From assembly GCA_022605405.1 (NCBI GenBank), contig JABYQQ010000017.1, positions 372,001 through 436,000 of the forward strand: DNA of 64,000 nt. The letters run 5' to 3'. Position numbers and translations under genes: made by a program. This document shows, piece by piece, positions 1 to 11,077 of the stretch. Source of the stretch: Earliella scabrosa (taxonomy: Eukaryota > Basidiomycota > Agaricomycetes > Polyporales > Polyporaceae). The notes beneath the pieces are model-generated. The model worked only from the letters and a program-made list of their open reading frames with translations, was not told the origin of the DNA and did no database searches. Within the stretch, counting starts at the first letter, position 1. Each line of letters opens with the position of its first letter.

Positions 1-608
1 TACCTTCGCGATATCGCGATGTTCTGTATGCCCATGACGTTGCAGCAGAGATATTGTGATCTATTCACTATTCGACTACGTGACAAGAACACTTGAGCTT
101 GTGACACCACTAAGGACCATACACGGACCCATAACCTGGTGACGAAATCATCAGTACATGTCTTTGGTCGCAAGGACATGAGAAGGATCAGCAAAGAGTA
201 AGTTGTCTCATGCCCTCCTCCCCAGGACGCACCGGCGAGTGAATCCCTTTGGTGTGGGGAGGAGAGCGATCGAACGCAAATTACAAGAGTACCATCATGC
301 CATCAACATAATGAATTGAACACTCACAGGTACCCTGAACATCATCGTCCGAGAATGGTCCCGATGCGTGCTCAAGCGCTCAAGACCGGCTGTAGGACAT
401 TGGGCGGAAATTGAAGGTGCGTGGTAGACATTGAGAGCGAGGAGTTTGCAAACTTTCTGTAGACGCCCGAAGCAGCTGGATTTGGCTCTATTTGGATTGT
501 GGCGCCATGCAAGGACTGAACGCCCGCGCCACAACGTCACCGGTCCTCCTCAGACTACTTACTGACTCTACATCGAAATCGCAACGGCCAACATACCGAG
601 AGAAGGGC
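1..608. other. Upstream intergenic DNA, no gene seen
   Basis: No open frame here has recognisable protein similarity or plausible splicing. The short frames at 295-608 overlap the promoter and leader of the PITH-domain gene. No RNA gene or repeat was recognised. Confidence 0.5.
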
Positions 609-1567
609 ATGTCGCATAACCACTCTCATGGAGGCTGTCATGACGAGAGTCACAGCCATGACCATGATCACGATCTGCCTGAGAACATCGGGCCCCGCGA
701 CAACCTCTTCTTGCGCATCGACCGCGCGAACGTAGTCGCGATGAACGCCGAGGAACCAGGCAAAGGCCCAGAGGTGATCAAGCCGTGGGACAAGCGGCTA
801 GACGAGGAGATAGTACGCTACTTGCTAATATGTGGAGAATGCACCCTGACATCGTGTTCACGCCTGGCAGTATCTCGAGTCTGACGCGGATGACCAAATG
901 TATGGCTACCAAAGAAGTGAATCCCTCTGGACATTCGCAAGATACTGACACTGCAATAATGACGCTTACTAGGATTATCCGTGTGCCCTTCACCGGCGCC
1001 GTCAAGCTGCGGGCACTCCTACTAAAGGCGGGTCCTGCCGACCAGACCCCAGCTAAAGTGGCACTGGTACGCCACCGCGATTCTCTCTTGCGTACTTCGA
1101 GCACACTAACCTTTACCGCGCTCGGCCAGTTCCCAAACGTTGACCACGTTGACTTCTCGGACATCGCGGACATGAAGCCTGTGCAAGAGTTCACTGTGCC
1201 ACAAGGTCGCGATGTGGGCGAATATCACGTCATGTGCGTTCTTCCTCCTTTTTCGCATGGTACGTATGCTGAAGTGATTGCTGTACTTCTATAGGCCTGC
1301 GAAGTTTCCGAATGTTACCTCTATCACGCTGTTTTTTCCTGCGTCTCAGGGGGCGGACACGACCCGTATATACTACGTCGGCTTCCTCGGACAATGGAGT
1401 GAGGTGAGCGATCCGTCCGAACATTTCCTTGTGAACCTTGCCCACAAATGATTGGATCGCAGCGCAAGTTCGAACCCGTCACCGCCGTCTACGAGTCAAA
1501 ACCGAATCTGGCCGATCATGACAAGATTCAAGGCCTGAACGAGAACTGGAGTGCCCCATCATCGTAA
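609..1567 (+). CDS. PITH-domain protein (PITHD1/TXNL1 C-terminal family)
   Basis: Six exons (609-812, 871-899, 973-1066, 1130-1233, 1295-1403, 1463-1567) give a 214-aa protein, close to the roughly 210 aa usual for PITHD1 proteins. The N-terminus is His-rich (HNHSHGG, HSHDHDHD), typical of fungal members and possibly metal binding. A single PITH domain follows, about residues 25-180, with hallmark stretches such as LESDADDQ, IPFTGAVKL-like and TRIYYVGFLGQW. The PITH fold is a beta-sandwich that in TXNL1 docks on the proteasome lid; free-standing PITH proteins are poorly characterised, so the function here is inferred. The ATG at 609 was chosen because it begins the conserved MSHNHSH start; the longer frame from 492 is leader. 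All introns are 54-73 bp with GT-AG ends. Single-copy housekeeping type, intact. Confidence 0.9.
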
Positions 1568-2167
1568 TCCAGGTTCGAGGTCGGATTCTGATGCAGCTTC
1601 CTATCCATTCATTTCCAACTGACCAAACCCATGGACAGTGTCGGTCAGACGAGCGGGACACAAGCGATGATTGTTACTTGTATGACTAAGAAAAGACCAG
1701 CGATGTAGCAATAGCCCTTCCGAATCCGAATGCAAACGGTTGCCCCCACGGAAACTCCAGAGATACCAGATAGGTGATTGATTGTCCTGATGCCTGGCAC
1801 AGCGACTGGTGCGCATCTATCTCTATTTCGCACTTTCGCCCCCACTACTACCACCTCCGTCTGTTGCATCTCACTTCAATCACTACCTCTACTTCCCCCA
1901 TACCGTTCCTGAGGCCTGAAGGTTAGTGTGGGTCACCCGGCCTATATGTCAATGCCGCCACCGCATGACCCTGGAGTCTCACCTCACAGTTCACTAGTAT
2001 TGCTCAGATGTTACCGGATGATGATACGAACTCCCACTCACTGAACAAAGACACGACGTCAAGACGCAGCAGCGATATCGCGAGTCTCCGCTCTGTACGT
2101 TGGCTAACCATGTCTCACGCTCTCGTCTGCTCTAGCAGAGCTCTAACCACCCGTTCCTCATGCCTAG
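1568..2167. other. Intergenic, no clear gene
   Basis: Sequence between the PITH gene and the kinase remnant. A frame at 2008-2193 is Ser-rich and has no FunK1 catalytic motif, so it cannot be confidently joined to the remnant downstream. Nothing else is recognised. Confidence 0.4.
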
Positions 2168-2749
2168 GGTACAATTCTCTTCATCGCAAGTGAACTCCTC
2201 CAGTCTACCAATACGACCCCTGCCCGGCACCACGACCTCGAAGCATTCTTTTGGGTTCTCCTCGCGCTGACCTATTTGGAGTGTGAGCTCGATGACGACT
2301 GGGATCCTTGTGCCGCCATCGAGGATGAATTCGAGGGTGAGGTCCGAGCAGGCTCAATGAAGCTTGGATGGCTTATGAGGGACAGACCAAACGAGATCAC
2401 AGCGGAAGATCATGCTCCGACATTGACGGACCTGCTACACGAGTACAAGGCGATGTGTGCCGAGAGCTGTCTTGTTCGCCTCAGTCCTGACTCCCGCAGG
2501 CTGGACTACAAGATGATTTCGGAAGTGCTCAAGAGTTACCTGACATGTATTAATGACGCGCAGGTCGCTTTGTTCACTACAGCGCGCGCGGTCTTGCCGA
2601 ATTGGGAAACAAAGAAAGGGTGGTCCTCGTGGCTTACCCGAGTGCCTACAAGAGTTGATATATTCGTGACCAAGTTCACAACCACCAATCATCCTTTCTC
2701 TACGGCCTTCATCGTGTTTTCCCGTTCTCCAGAGACCCACGAGCGTTAA
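2168..2749 (+). pseudogene. FunK1 protein kinase C-lobe remnant
   Basis: An open stretch starts directly after a splice-acceptor-like CCTAG at 2163-2167, at the same place where the last FunK1 exon starts in the other copies (GT-x-x-F-IA). It encodes the helix found in FunK1 kinases after the activation segment (HHDLEAFFWVLL) and then a region aligning with copy B: KLGWLMR here versus KVGWLVR there, and LTDLLHEYKAM versus LTDLLEEFKTM. No HRD or DFD motif is found upstream, so the N-lobe and catalytic loop are missing. The reading frame past about 2530 does not resemble the kinase tail. It is either a truncated pseudogene or the 3' part of a decayed gene. No start is assigned. Confidence 0.7.
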
Positions 2750-3682
2750 GGCGACAACATGTTCACTCCGGTTTGCGTTGATTCCTCAGCCGGTGCACCA
2801 GGTACGTCGAGAAAGCATTCTCGTGCAGACCCCAGTACACTGAATGATTGGGTGGGTTAGGAACCCTGTATCGAGTCAATCCCACCGCTTCCATGCCCCT
2901 GTCCCAGGACTATAATCATGATTTTATCGCCGCTGAGGAACAAGACCAGGCCCCTGTGGTCAGCGCCACCCGTCCTCCGATACAGGACCTGTCAACTGGG
3001 CTTCTGAAGGCGCTGGTTGGTGGTGGAAGACAATCTGAGGTGAATGAAACTCCTGTCGACGCTGTACTCATGCTCACCTACAATGCAGGTTGACCTCCAG
3101 CCGCCCGAGAACCCCGACGACACAGCAGTGGACGCCTCCGGCTTCGCGAACACTTATACCCTGAGCGCAGGATCGCCAGAGAACTGCGCCGACTACCTAA
3201 CGGAGTCTCGCCAAAACCGAGAGCTGGAGCAAGGATTGGAGGCACTCTCGTGGATCTTGCTGAGGCACTGCGCTGTGGCGCTCGACTCGGAGGCGGACTC
3301 GGATCGTAGTGCGGTACCAATGCCAACAGAAGATACCCCCAGCGGCAATAGCTAGACATGTTGAAGGAGCTACCTATCCCAGCCTACTTTGATGACACGA
3401 TGAGGTTTTCGACAGACGCTTGATGTATGCGGTTACATAAGTACACGCTCGCGGTCGAAGCTGGGAGGTCTCCCGCCTTCAATGGGCTGAGCTCGATGCA
3501 TACTAGTAGATGGAGCGTTCCATGACATCATGCACTGTTTGGAGTCGGGGTATGAGCACATAGATTACGAGATACTCTACGACACAATCGCCCTGGAATG
3601 GGAACTCTAATGCTAATGTCCATGCATACAAGGCCCGTCACTTTCAACCAAAGAGAGGAGACAACTAACCGTCCGGAGCCAT
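2750..3682. other. Degenerate region downstream of the kinase remnant
   Basis: Frames at 2848-3093 and 3044-3355 are open and use ordinary codons. Only a short piece near 3240 (LEALSWILLRH) resembles the FunK1 helix LESFYWVLLxxxLRH. A run ending at 3610 (IDYEIL..TIALEW) could be a kinase tail. No intact gene can be assembled; it is best read as further decay of one or more FunK1 copies, with low certainty. Confidence 0.3.
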
Positions 3683-6600
3683 TCAATACTCCCGACGGAG
3701 GGTAGGAACCGACCGACGAGCATTGCGGACTGTCGTCGTCTTAGTGACGGTAGGGCGAACGGTGAGGATTGTGGTGGACGAGCGCGTCACCGTGCGCAGG
3801 TTCGTCGCCGTAGCCGACGCCGTCTTCGTCACAGTGTTGAAGACCGTGGACGTCGCACGCTCCGTCGCCGTAGCACGTGCAGTGGAAGCGCGGCCGAGAG
3901 TCGTCGTGCTAGTGACCGTGCTAGTGAAGGGCGCGTTGGTGACCGTGCTAGTCACCGTTCCGGTAGCCGTGTCCGTAGGAGTAACAAAGACAGTGACCGT
4001 GGTCGTGGCGGGGTCGGTAGACGTGGACGTAGACGTTGTCGAGTCGCTGGTCGAGCTCGTGGTCACGTCCGAGGTCGTGGCCGAACTCATGCTCGTCTCC
4101 GACGTCGCCGTTGACAAGTCCGATGTGGTGCTCGTCGAGGCGGTGGTGGAAGCCCCCGTGGTTGAGTCGCTCGAGGTCGTCTGGGTCGTGGCAGACGAAC
4201 TCTCGGACGTGGTACTAACTGCAGCATCGGTGGAAGTCGTCGCGTCAGTTGTGCTCGTGGTCGCGTCTGAGACTATGTCGTACAATCAGTTATTGCCGCT
4301 AGAGTAATGGAATTGATACATACCAGTCGAGGTCGCTTGCGTTGCGGATGAGTCCGTGCTGGTAGCGTCGGTAGCAGTAGTGGTCGCATCCGAGCTGGTG
4401 GTCGACTCTGATGACGTAGTGGCGGAAGTACCAGTGCTTGTAGTCTCGCTGACATTCGTAGTAGCATCAGCGGTCGACGTCGAGGACGAGGACGCGGACG
4501 AAGTCGCAGTCTCAGAGCTGGCAGACTCGGTGCTAGACGGTTCGGCCGTCGTCGTCACGTCCGAAGTCGTTGCCGAGGTCGTCTCAGTGCTACTGGACGC
4601 TTCCGAAGTCGTTGTGGTTTCGACCGCAGTTGTGGAAGCGTCCGAGGTGGTCTCCGATGAGGCCGTGGCGTCAGTGGTCGTCGCCGAATCAGAGCTTGTG
4701 GAAACATCGGGGGTGGAGACAGTAGACTCCGAGTTCGTGGTAGTAGCCTCCGAGATTGTTGTCGAGTCTGACGTCGCCGTCGCAGGTGTCTCCGATGATG
4801 AGGAAGCCTCCGATGAGGTCGCAGGCGACTCAGTGCTGGCAGACGAGCTCTCCAGGGTGGTCGAGGTGGCTTCAGAAGCCGTCGAGATCTCGGAGGTGGA
4901 CTCGGAGATCGTAGTAGTGGCAGAGGCCGTGCTGGCGTCGGAGGTTGTCGATGTCGCTCCAGTCGTCGACTCAGAGCTAGTCTCCGTTGTGGTCACATCC
5001 GCAGTCGTCGAAGTCGACTCCGAGGTCTCTGAAGCGGGCTCCGAGATCGTGCTGGTCGAGGCCTCACTGCTTGTGGACTCTGTGGTACTTGTCACATCCG
5101 ATGCGGCAGAGGTGGGCTCAGCAGTCACTGAGGTCTCAGAAGGGGTTTCCACGCTCGTGTTGGTAGAGGTCTCTGTACTGGTAGCGTCGGTCGATGCTGA
5201 CGTCTCGGTGGCACTGTCGGCCGTAGTGCTGGGCGAAGCCTCAGTGGTGGACGATCCTGAGGGACAAGATTAACGAGCAAATCTAGAAGTAAGCACGCCT
5301 GTCCCTCACCTGTGCTGCTCACAGACGACTCGGTGCTAGCCTCCGACATAGCGGTAGTTGTCTCGGTGGCCTCGACTGTTGACGTCGATTCGCTGGAAGC
5401 GGCTTCTGAGGTTGCCGATGGGTCCGAGCTAGTCGTTGTCTCCGAAGTGTCCGGACTGGTGGTGGGCTGCACAGTGCTCTCCGTGATGGAGGCGTTGTCA
5501 GATGTTGTCACAGATGTGCTCTCTGGGTCTGAGCTAGCTGTCGTCTCAGTGGTCGGCTCAGCAGAAGCGGAAGAGTCAGTGATGGTCTGCTCCGCCGTGG
5601 ATGTTGCCTCCGACGTCTCAGTGACAGACGTGTCAGTGGTCACCGCGGACTCCGTGCTCGTTTCCGTCGGCGTGGCATCCGTGCTGCTGGCCACCTCGGA
5701 GGTCGTCGCTGGGATATCAGAGCTCGATGTCACTTCGGAGGTCGTCTCGGTAGGGACAGCGTCAGTCTCGGAGCTTGAGGTCACCTCGGGGGTCGAAGTC
5801 GTCTCGTTCGCGCTGGTTGTCACCTCGGTGGTCGTCTCCGGTGCGACCGAAGCTGAGCTGCTGGTCGCCTCAGTGGTGGTCGCTGTGACGTCGCTGGTAG
5901 AGCTGGTCTCTGTCGATTCGATCGTCTCAGCCGGATCGGCGTTACTGATGGTCGTCTCGGAGGTCGTTGCAGTGGCGTCGCCGCTCGTTGAAGCTTGCGT
6001 GGCCTCAGTGGTCGGTTCGGCGTTGCTGGGAGTAGTGGACGTCGTCTCAACGGGGGTCTCAGTAGCAGGAGCGTCCGATGAGGTCTCTGTGGCTGATGGC
6101 TCCGCTGAGCTTGTCGCGTCTGCAGCTGACTCGGTGGACGTCGCTTCCGTGGATGTCTCGCCCGCTGTCGGCTCCGCAGTTGACGTGGTCTCGGTGGAGG
6201 CTTCCTGTGCGGTGGACTCGGTGGAAATTGTCTCCGTCGTGGCAGCCTCAGAGCTGGACGTCGCCTGGCCTGTAGTAGTCTCTGTGACGGAAGGCTCCGC
6301 GAAGGTCTCAGTAGTAGCAGGGGCGTCGGACGTAGTCTCTGTAGGCGTCGCGTCAGTTGTGGTGGATGTCTGCGAGGTCGCTTCCGTAGAGTCTCCGCTA
6401 GCTGTCGCTTCAGATGTCGTCTCCGTTGCGATGCCGTCCGAGCTCGTCGTGACCTCAGTCGTAGTCGTTGCCTCGCCATCGCTGGTCGTCGTCGCCTCCG
6501 TAGTCGTCTCCGGAGCAGCAGAGTCCGAGCTCGTGGTCGCCTCAGTCGCCGTCGCAGTGACGTCGCCACTGGTATTTGTCTGAGTCGTCTCTGTCGTTTC

Positions 6601-8877
6601 ACCTGGGTCGGCGCTGCTGATGGTCGTCTCGGTGGCCGTTGCCGTCACATCGCCGCTGCTGGAGGTCTGAGTCGTCTCCGATGTTGTCGTTGTGTCGCCA
6701 GGAACAGTCGAGGTGACATCAGTCGCTGTCTCAGTGGCTGTCGAATCGGAGGTGGTGGTGGCCTCGGTGGTCTCCGCAGTTGTCGAGTCGCTGCTGGTGA
6801 CCTCGGACGTTGTCGTACCTGCGTCGGTGGTCTCGACTGGGGCAGCAGTCGCGGTTTCGATGGTGGTCGCCTCGGTCGATGACGTTTCATCTGCAAACAT
6901 AACATTCTAGCTCGGGTGCAATGAGTGCGCTCGAAATACGTACCAGTAGAAGCAGTTGTCTCCGTCGCCCCCTGTGCAGCGGGCGTCGTCTCGGGAGCAT
7001 CCGTGGTGGTAGTGGCCGTTTCGACAGACGGATCGGTCGTTACTGTGCCGTCAGACGTGGTGGCAGTCGCCTCGGTTGTCTCAGCCGGTGCGCTGGCGGT
7101 ACTCTCCTCAGTCGCAATTGACTCGGTGGTAGTCGATTCAGACGCGGTGTCACCAGGTGCCGCAGTCGCGCTGGACGACGTAGTCGCATCGGTCGTCGTC
7201 TCCGGTGCGGCGCTGGCGGAGCTGGTAGTACCCTCAGCCGATGTTGCGGTGACGTCGCTCGAGCTTGTCTCGGTCGTCTCGATCGTTTGGGCCGGATCCG
7301 TGCTGCTGACTGTAGTCTCGGTCGTGGTCGTGACCGCATCATCGGTAGTTGAGGTCTGCGTGGCGTCCGAGCTAGTGGTCGTCTCGGTGGTCTCTGTCGC
7401 CGTCGAGTCGTTGCTCGTCGCCTCGGTCGTCGAAGCAGCTGCGTCGCTACTAGTGGCTGGATCTGTCGATGCAGGGGTCTCAGCCGCGTCCGCGCTGGTC
7501 GTGGCTTCAGTCGCAGGTGCATCGCTAGCGCTAGAGGTCTCCGAAGCCGTAGTGGTCACGGTGACTGTCGACTCGGTCGTTGCTGCGGCATCTGAGCTGG
7601 GCGTGGGATCCGCAGATGTAGTCTCCACAGTAGTCGAGCTCGCCTCGGTGGTCGCCGTCTCCGTGGACGCTGCAGGTGACGATGCGCTCTCGCCAGTCGG
7701 CTCGGTGCTGGCGCTAGTCTCTGCGGCAGCCTCGGTGGGGTCTGCAGATGCGGTAGTCTCCGTAGCGGACTCCGTCGAGTTTGCGGCAGTTGACACGTCC
7801 GGGGAAGATGACTCCGTCGTGGTGTCATTGGTTGCGTTAGTCTCTGAAGCGGTCTCTGAAGAGCTGGTAGCGGAAGTGTCTTCCGTCGTTGGTGTAGGGT
7901 CGACTGACGCACTGGTCTCCGCAGCCTGCGCTTCCGAAGTGCTTGTCGCGGAGGCTGTCTCTGACGCTGGAGTTGTGGTAGGGTCCGTGCTCGTGCTCGC
8001 CTCGGCTGTAGGCTCAGTAACACTAGCAGTGGAGGCGTCCGAGGTCGACGACGTCGAGTCGGTGGAAGCGCTACTCTCCGCAACGGGCTCGTTCGAGCTG
8101 GCGGTCGCCGGGGCCTCTGACGCGGACGACTCCGCCGATGGATCCGTGGACGCGGTAGGCTCTGCAGCGGGTTCGGTGGCACTGGAAACAGAAGACGAGG
8201 ATGACTCAGTGGTTGAATCGGTGGCTGCACTCGTCTCCGCTGCACTCGAGCTGCTCGCACTGGCAGCATCTGACGAAGATGCTACGGTGGGTGCGCTAGA
8301 CTCGGAGGCAGGGGTAGCCGTGGGGTCGATAGTGGACGTCACGGTTTCCGTCGTGGTGGTCGTGCCTGTAGTGGTCACCACCACCTCCGTCGTCCCCGTC
8401 GTAGTCTCGATGTCGGTCGTGGTAGTAGTGCCCGTGACCTCCGTACCATTAGAGGTCGAGGTAGTGGTCGCTACGCCGGTAGTCGTGTCCGTAGCAGTCG
8501 TCGTCTCGGTGGAGGTGGAAGTGCCAGTTGTGGTGAGGACGCTGACAGTCGTGGACTCGACTGTGGAAGCCGAGTCGCTCGATTCCTGCACGGCAGATTC
8601 CTCAGGCACAGGTTCTTCTTCATCCTCCCGGGCGGAGAACCTGCGAGGACGGTAGCCGAACCAACGCGGACGATCGTCGGTTGGACGTGCGTTTGCGTTG
8701 TAGGACGCAGTACCATTAGTGTGCTTCAAATCAGCGATGTCCGCTGTGTGAGCAACTGCATGCGATTCTCATTAGATAGCGGTCGCAAGAAGAGCGGAAG
8801 AGCGGACCTCTACTTTGGACACCGGTTGAGGCAACCAGTGCCACGATGACAAATGAGAGAAGTCTGGGAGTGATCAT
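3683..8877 (-). CDS. Giant secreted Ser/Thr-rich mucin-like protein
   Basis: Five exons on the minus strand (8877-8823, 8743-6944, 6890-5310, 5256-4324, 4272-3683) total 4,959 nt, a 1,652-aa protein. The N-terminus is a signal peptide (MITPRLLSFVIVALVASTA, cleavage near residue 19). A short linker rich in Arg and Glu follows, then about 1,500 residues almost entirely of Thr, Ser, Ala, Glu and Val in loose repeats such as TTEATTSS and ETTSSSDA. The last 60 residues are Val/Thr-rich (TVTKTTTV) and end in Arg/Tyr without a hydrophobic GPI-type tail. Such composition is known from heavily O-mannosylated wall or extracellular-matrix proteins; the specific role is unknown. All four introns are phase 1 and 51-79 bp. 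The long Val-rich frames on the opposite strand are shadows of this codon bias. Exon 1 is supported by the signal peptide and an upstream TATA box. Confidence 0.82.
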
Positions 8878-8966
8878 GAGAGTGTCGTTAAATGAGGTCG
8901 TAAGTGAGAGAAGATCTGTATGGTGGACGGAGAGTGGTGAAGAACTTACGCCCAAATGGTTAAGGC

Positions 8967-8974
8967 TTATATAG
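8967..8974 (-). promoter_or_regulatory. TATA box of the Ser/Thr-rich gene
   Basis: On the minus strand this reads CTATATAA, about 90 bp before the ATG at 8877, a normal distance for a fungal TATA promoter with a short leader. Confidence 0.6.
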
Positions 8975-9922
8975 CCGTACGCGTCGCAGGGGGGAGTCGG
9001 ATGTGCAGTGCGAAAACATTCGGATGTGAGGCTGTGCGGAAGCTGGTCGTCCGTGTATGGTAGCAGTCCGCCGGGAGCAAGCATGTTTACCGAGGGGATC
9101 TTCGGTATTCCCCGAGAGCCGACAACTCTGTACCTCCTATTCGGTCTCTTCCGATGGTATTGCAGTGGGTTCGAAGGCGATCCGCATGAGAGATTGCGAA
9201 CCGGGCTGGTTAGCAGGACTGGCTCTCTGCAAGAGTATATTACCGCGTCGGAAGTGTCAGATAGTAGCTATCGGAAGCAAACTTGACCGAGAATGTCACC
9301 GAACCGATGTCAATGTCGTGCTAGGCCACGACAGGATTTCGTGGACGAGTGCCAATTGAATCTGAGCCCTACTTATTTGTTCAATGGATCGACAAGGGTC
9401 AGGCTTCAGAAAAAGCAGAAAAGCTTGTAGAACGTGTAGGTGAGCACCATCGTTGATGCAGGGCAGTATGAAGTGAGGGGACACTTGAAGTTCAACTTGC
9501 ATCCAACTCGCATCCACGTCACGACGGGCGTCTGAGAGAGAGGAGGTTGAAGTGGCTGTGTACTCCTTCCGCAATTGGCTGTGCTTGGGCGCTCGGGTGA
9601 CTCGGGCATGACTCGGATTTGCCAACAGCCTGTTCAAGGGCGTGCAGGCTTCCGACTCCTTGTTGTGATCCATCTCGACCCGTCAGCTCCGTCATCAGAA
9701 AGGTGGAGTGCAGGTACTGTCATAACGTGCAGAACGGATCATATCAATGCGGAAGCCGTCGAATTCCGCGGGTTAGAACGTCGGAGAATAGCAACATGCC
9801 ATGCGACGAACTTTCACTTGCCCTGCATCTCCAGCGATGACGACTATGTCATGGTGTGCTACGGAGGCAAATGATCACCCATGATACCGGTTGAGCTAGG
9901 AGGAGAGCGGATCCAGAGATCG

Positions 9923-9930
9923 CATATATA
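9923..9930 (+). promoter_or_regulatory. TATA box of the small Thr-rich gene
   Basis: The sequence CATATATA lies about 105 bp before the ATG at 10033 and fits a TATA promoter. Confidence 0.6.
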
Positions 9931-10032
9931 GTGAGCAATCTATGTGCCTCAAGTCCAACTTGCCACACTCCCCATTCACCCTCTGCAGCGCGTTCATATC
10001 CATCTCGACTCCAACCCTACTATCTAGCAGCT

Positions 10033-10580
10033 ATGCTCTTCGCTAAATCGCTCACATTCCTCGTTCTCTCTCTCGCCGGTCTGAACGGTGCAGAAGCCAA
10101 GGGTGAGCGTCGATGTTTAGCGACTCCCGCATTGCTTGTTTACCAGTCCTGTGCACAGCAATCCCATACCATGCCCGCAGTCTGACCTTCCCCGCGGCGG
10201 GTGCCATCTACATACCCAACTCAAGCGCGCCCATCCCCCACGACGACCCACTTCACCCTTTCAAGCGTCAGGATGGGGCCAGCGGTGGACAGTCTACTGT
10301 CACCATCACCGAGACCGCATCACCGATTACAAATACCGTCCAAAGCACGGCGTACACGACGATCTCGAACACCGCGACAGTCACAGCTCTCGCAACTGCG
10401 TACACGACCACGACGGTGCGGTCTACGTCGACGGTGACGACAACTACGCGTGCAACTGCGACCCAGACGGCGTTCGCTACGAAGACCACGACCCGTGTCG
10501 CGACTACAACTGCGGTGGTCGTTGTGACCAAGACGGCCACTGGGCGTACTTCGACCATCACCCGCACAGTAACCGCTTGA
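10033..10580 (+). CDS. Small secreted Thr/Val-rich protein
   Basis: Two exons (10033-10102 and 10159-10580, phase-1 intron of 56 bp) give 163 aa. Residues 1-22 form a signal peptide (MLFAKSLTFLVLSLAGLNG, then AEAK). A dibasic KR within HPFKRQDG is a plausible Kex2 site that would release the mature C-terminal part. The rest is alternating Thr/Val/Ala (TVTITE, TTRVATTT, AVVVVTKTA), resembling the Val/Thr-rich C-terminus of the giant protein encoded divergently next door. It has no cysteine framework, catalytic motif or GPI tail. Such beta-prone, Thr-rich small secreted proteins are common in basidiomycetes and could be wall-associated; no specific function can be named. The acceptor at 10158 was chosen because it restores the frame. 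Confidence 0.75.
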
Positions 10581-11077
10581 GAACGCCCTCAGAAGAATCA
10601 AGATGCAGCTTGACTCATGACATATCACGATCCTTGACGACCGTTCATGACTCTCACGCATACTGTATGCACCGTTTTCTGCGAATTTAATCAGGGGTTC
10701 CCCGTCATCCATTCATGGCACGCGCCTGTAGTTCAACTTGGCTTCGAGCAATCGACCAAACCGCCACCGCAATGAGTCTCTCATCCAGCTCCACAGTAGG
10801 GAAATAACCATAATCAAGCATTGCCACTAGTTGAATGGGTCATTATTCACGATGAGCTTCCACAGCGAGACTTTCACGATGTCGAGCCAAGCGGCGAACG
10901 AACCAATCTATGCTTACGCTGTGAAGACATTACAACTTCAAGCTTATTCCACGGGCAGAGAACATTACTTCAACTCGTAAGAGACAACACAATATACACG
11001 AGCACTACACATGAGCACTGCAACCACGTTACAAGTGAACCGCGAATCGTCCTGGAGGACGCGAGGTCATTGAGACG
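10581..11077. other. 3' flanks of two converging genes
   Basis: The left part follows the small Thr-rich gene and shows nothing. The right part, about 10913-11077, is the 3' flank of FunK1 copy A and matches the 3' flank of copy C near 33486-33620 (for example the shared TCTTACGAGTTGAAGTAATG), so it belongs to the duplicated kinase unit. Confidence 0.6.

Larger units (their letters stand above)
8878..10032. promoter_or_regulatory. Shared intergenic region between two divergent secreted-protein genes
   Basis: This 1.15-kb stretch separates the start of the giant Ser/Thr-rich gene (leftwards) from the start of a small Thr-rich secreted-protein gene (rightwards). Each side carries its own TATA box (8967-8974 minus, 9923-9930 plus). 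No coding signal is credible inside it. The arrangement allows joint control, which is inference. Confidence 0.5.

Noticed and set aside
6925..8655. Plus-strand open frame of 576 aa, Val/Ser/Asp-rich, opposite the giant Ser/Thr-rich gene (also 5312-6583, 4356-5273 and 3723-4307)
   Set aside because: These frames exist because ACN, TCN and GAR codons read as Val, Asp/Glu and Ser on the other strand. They lack a signal peptide or splice logic, and the minus-strand gene has both.
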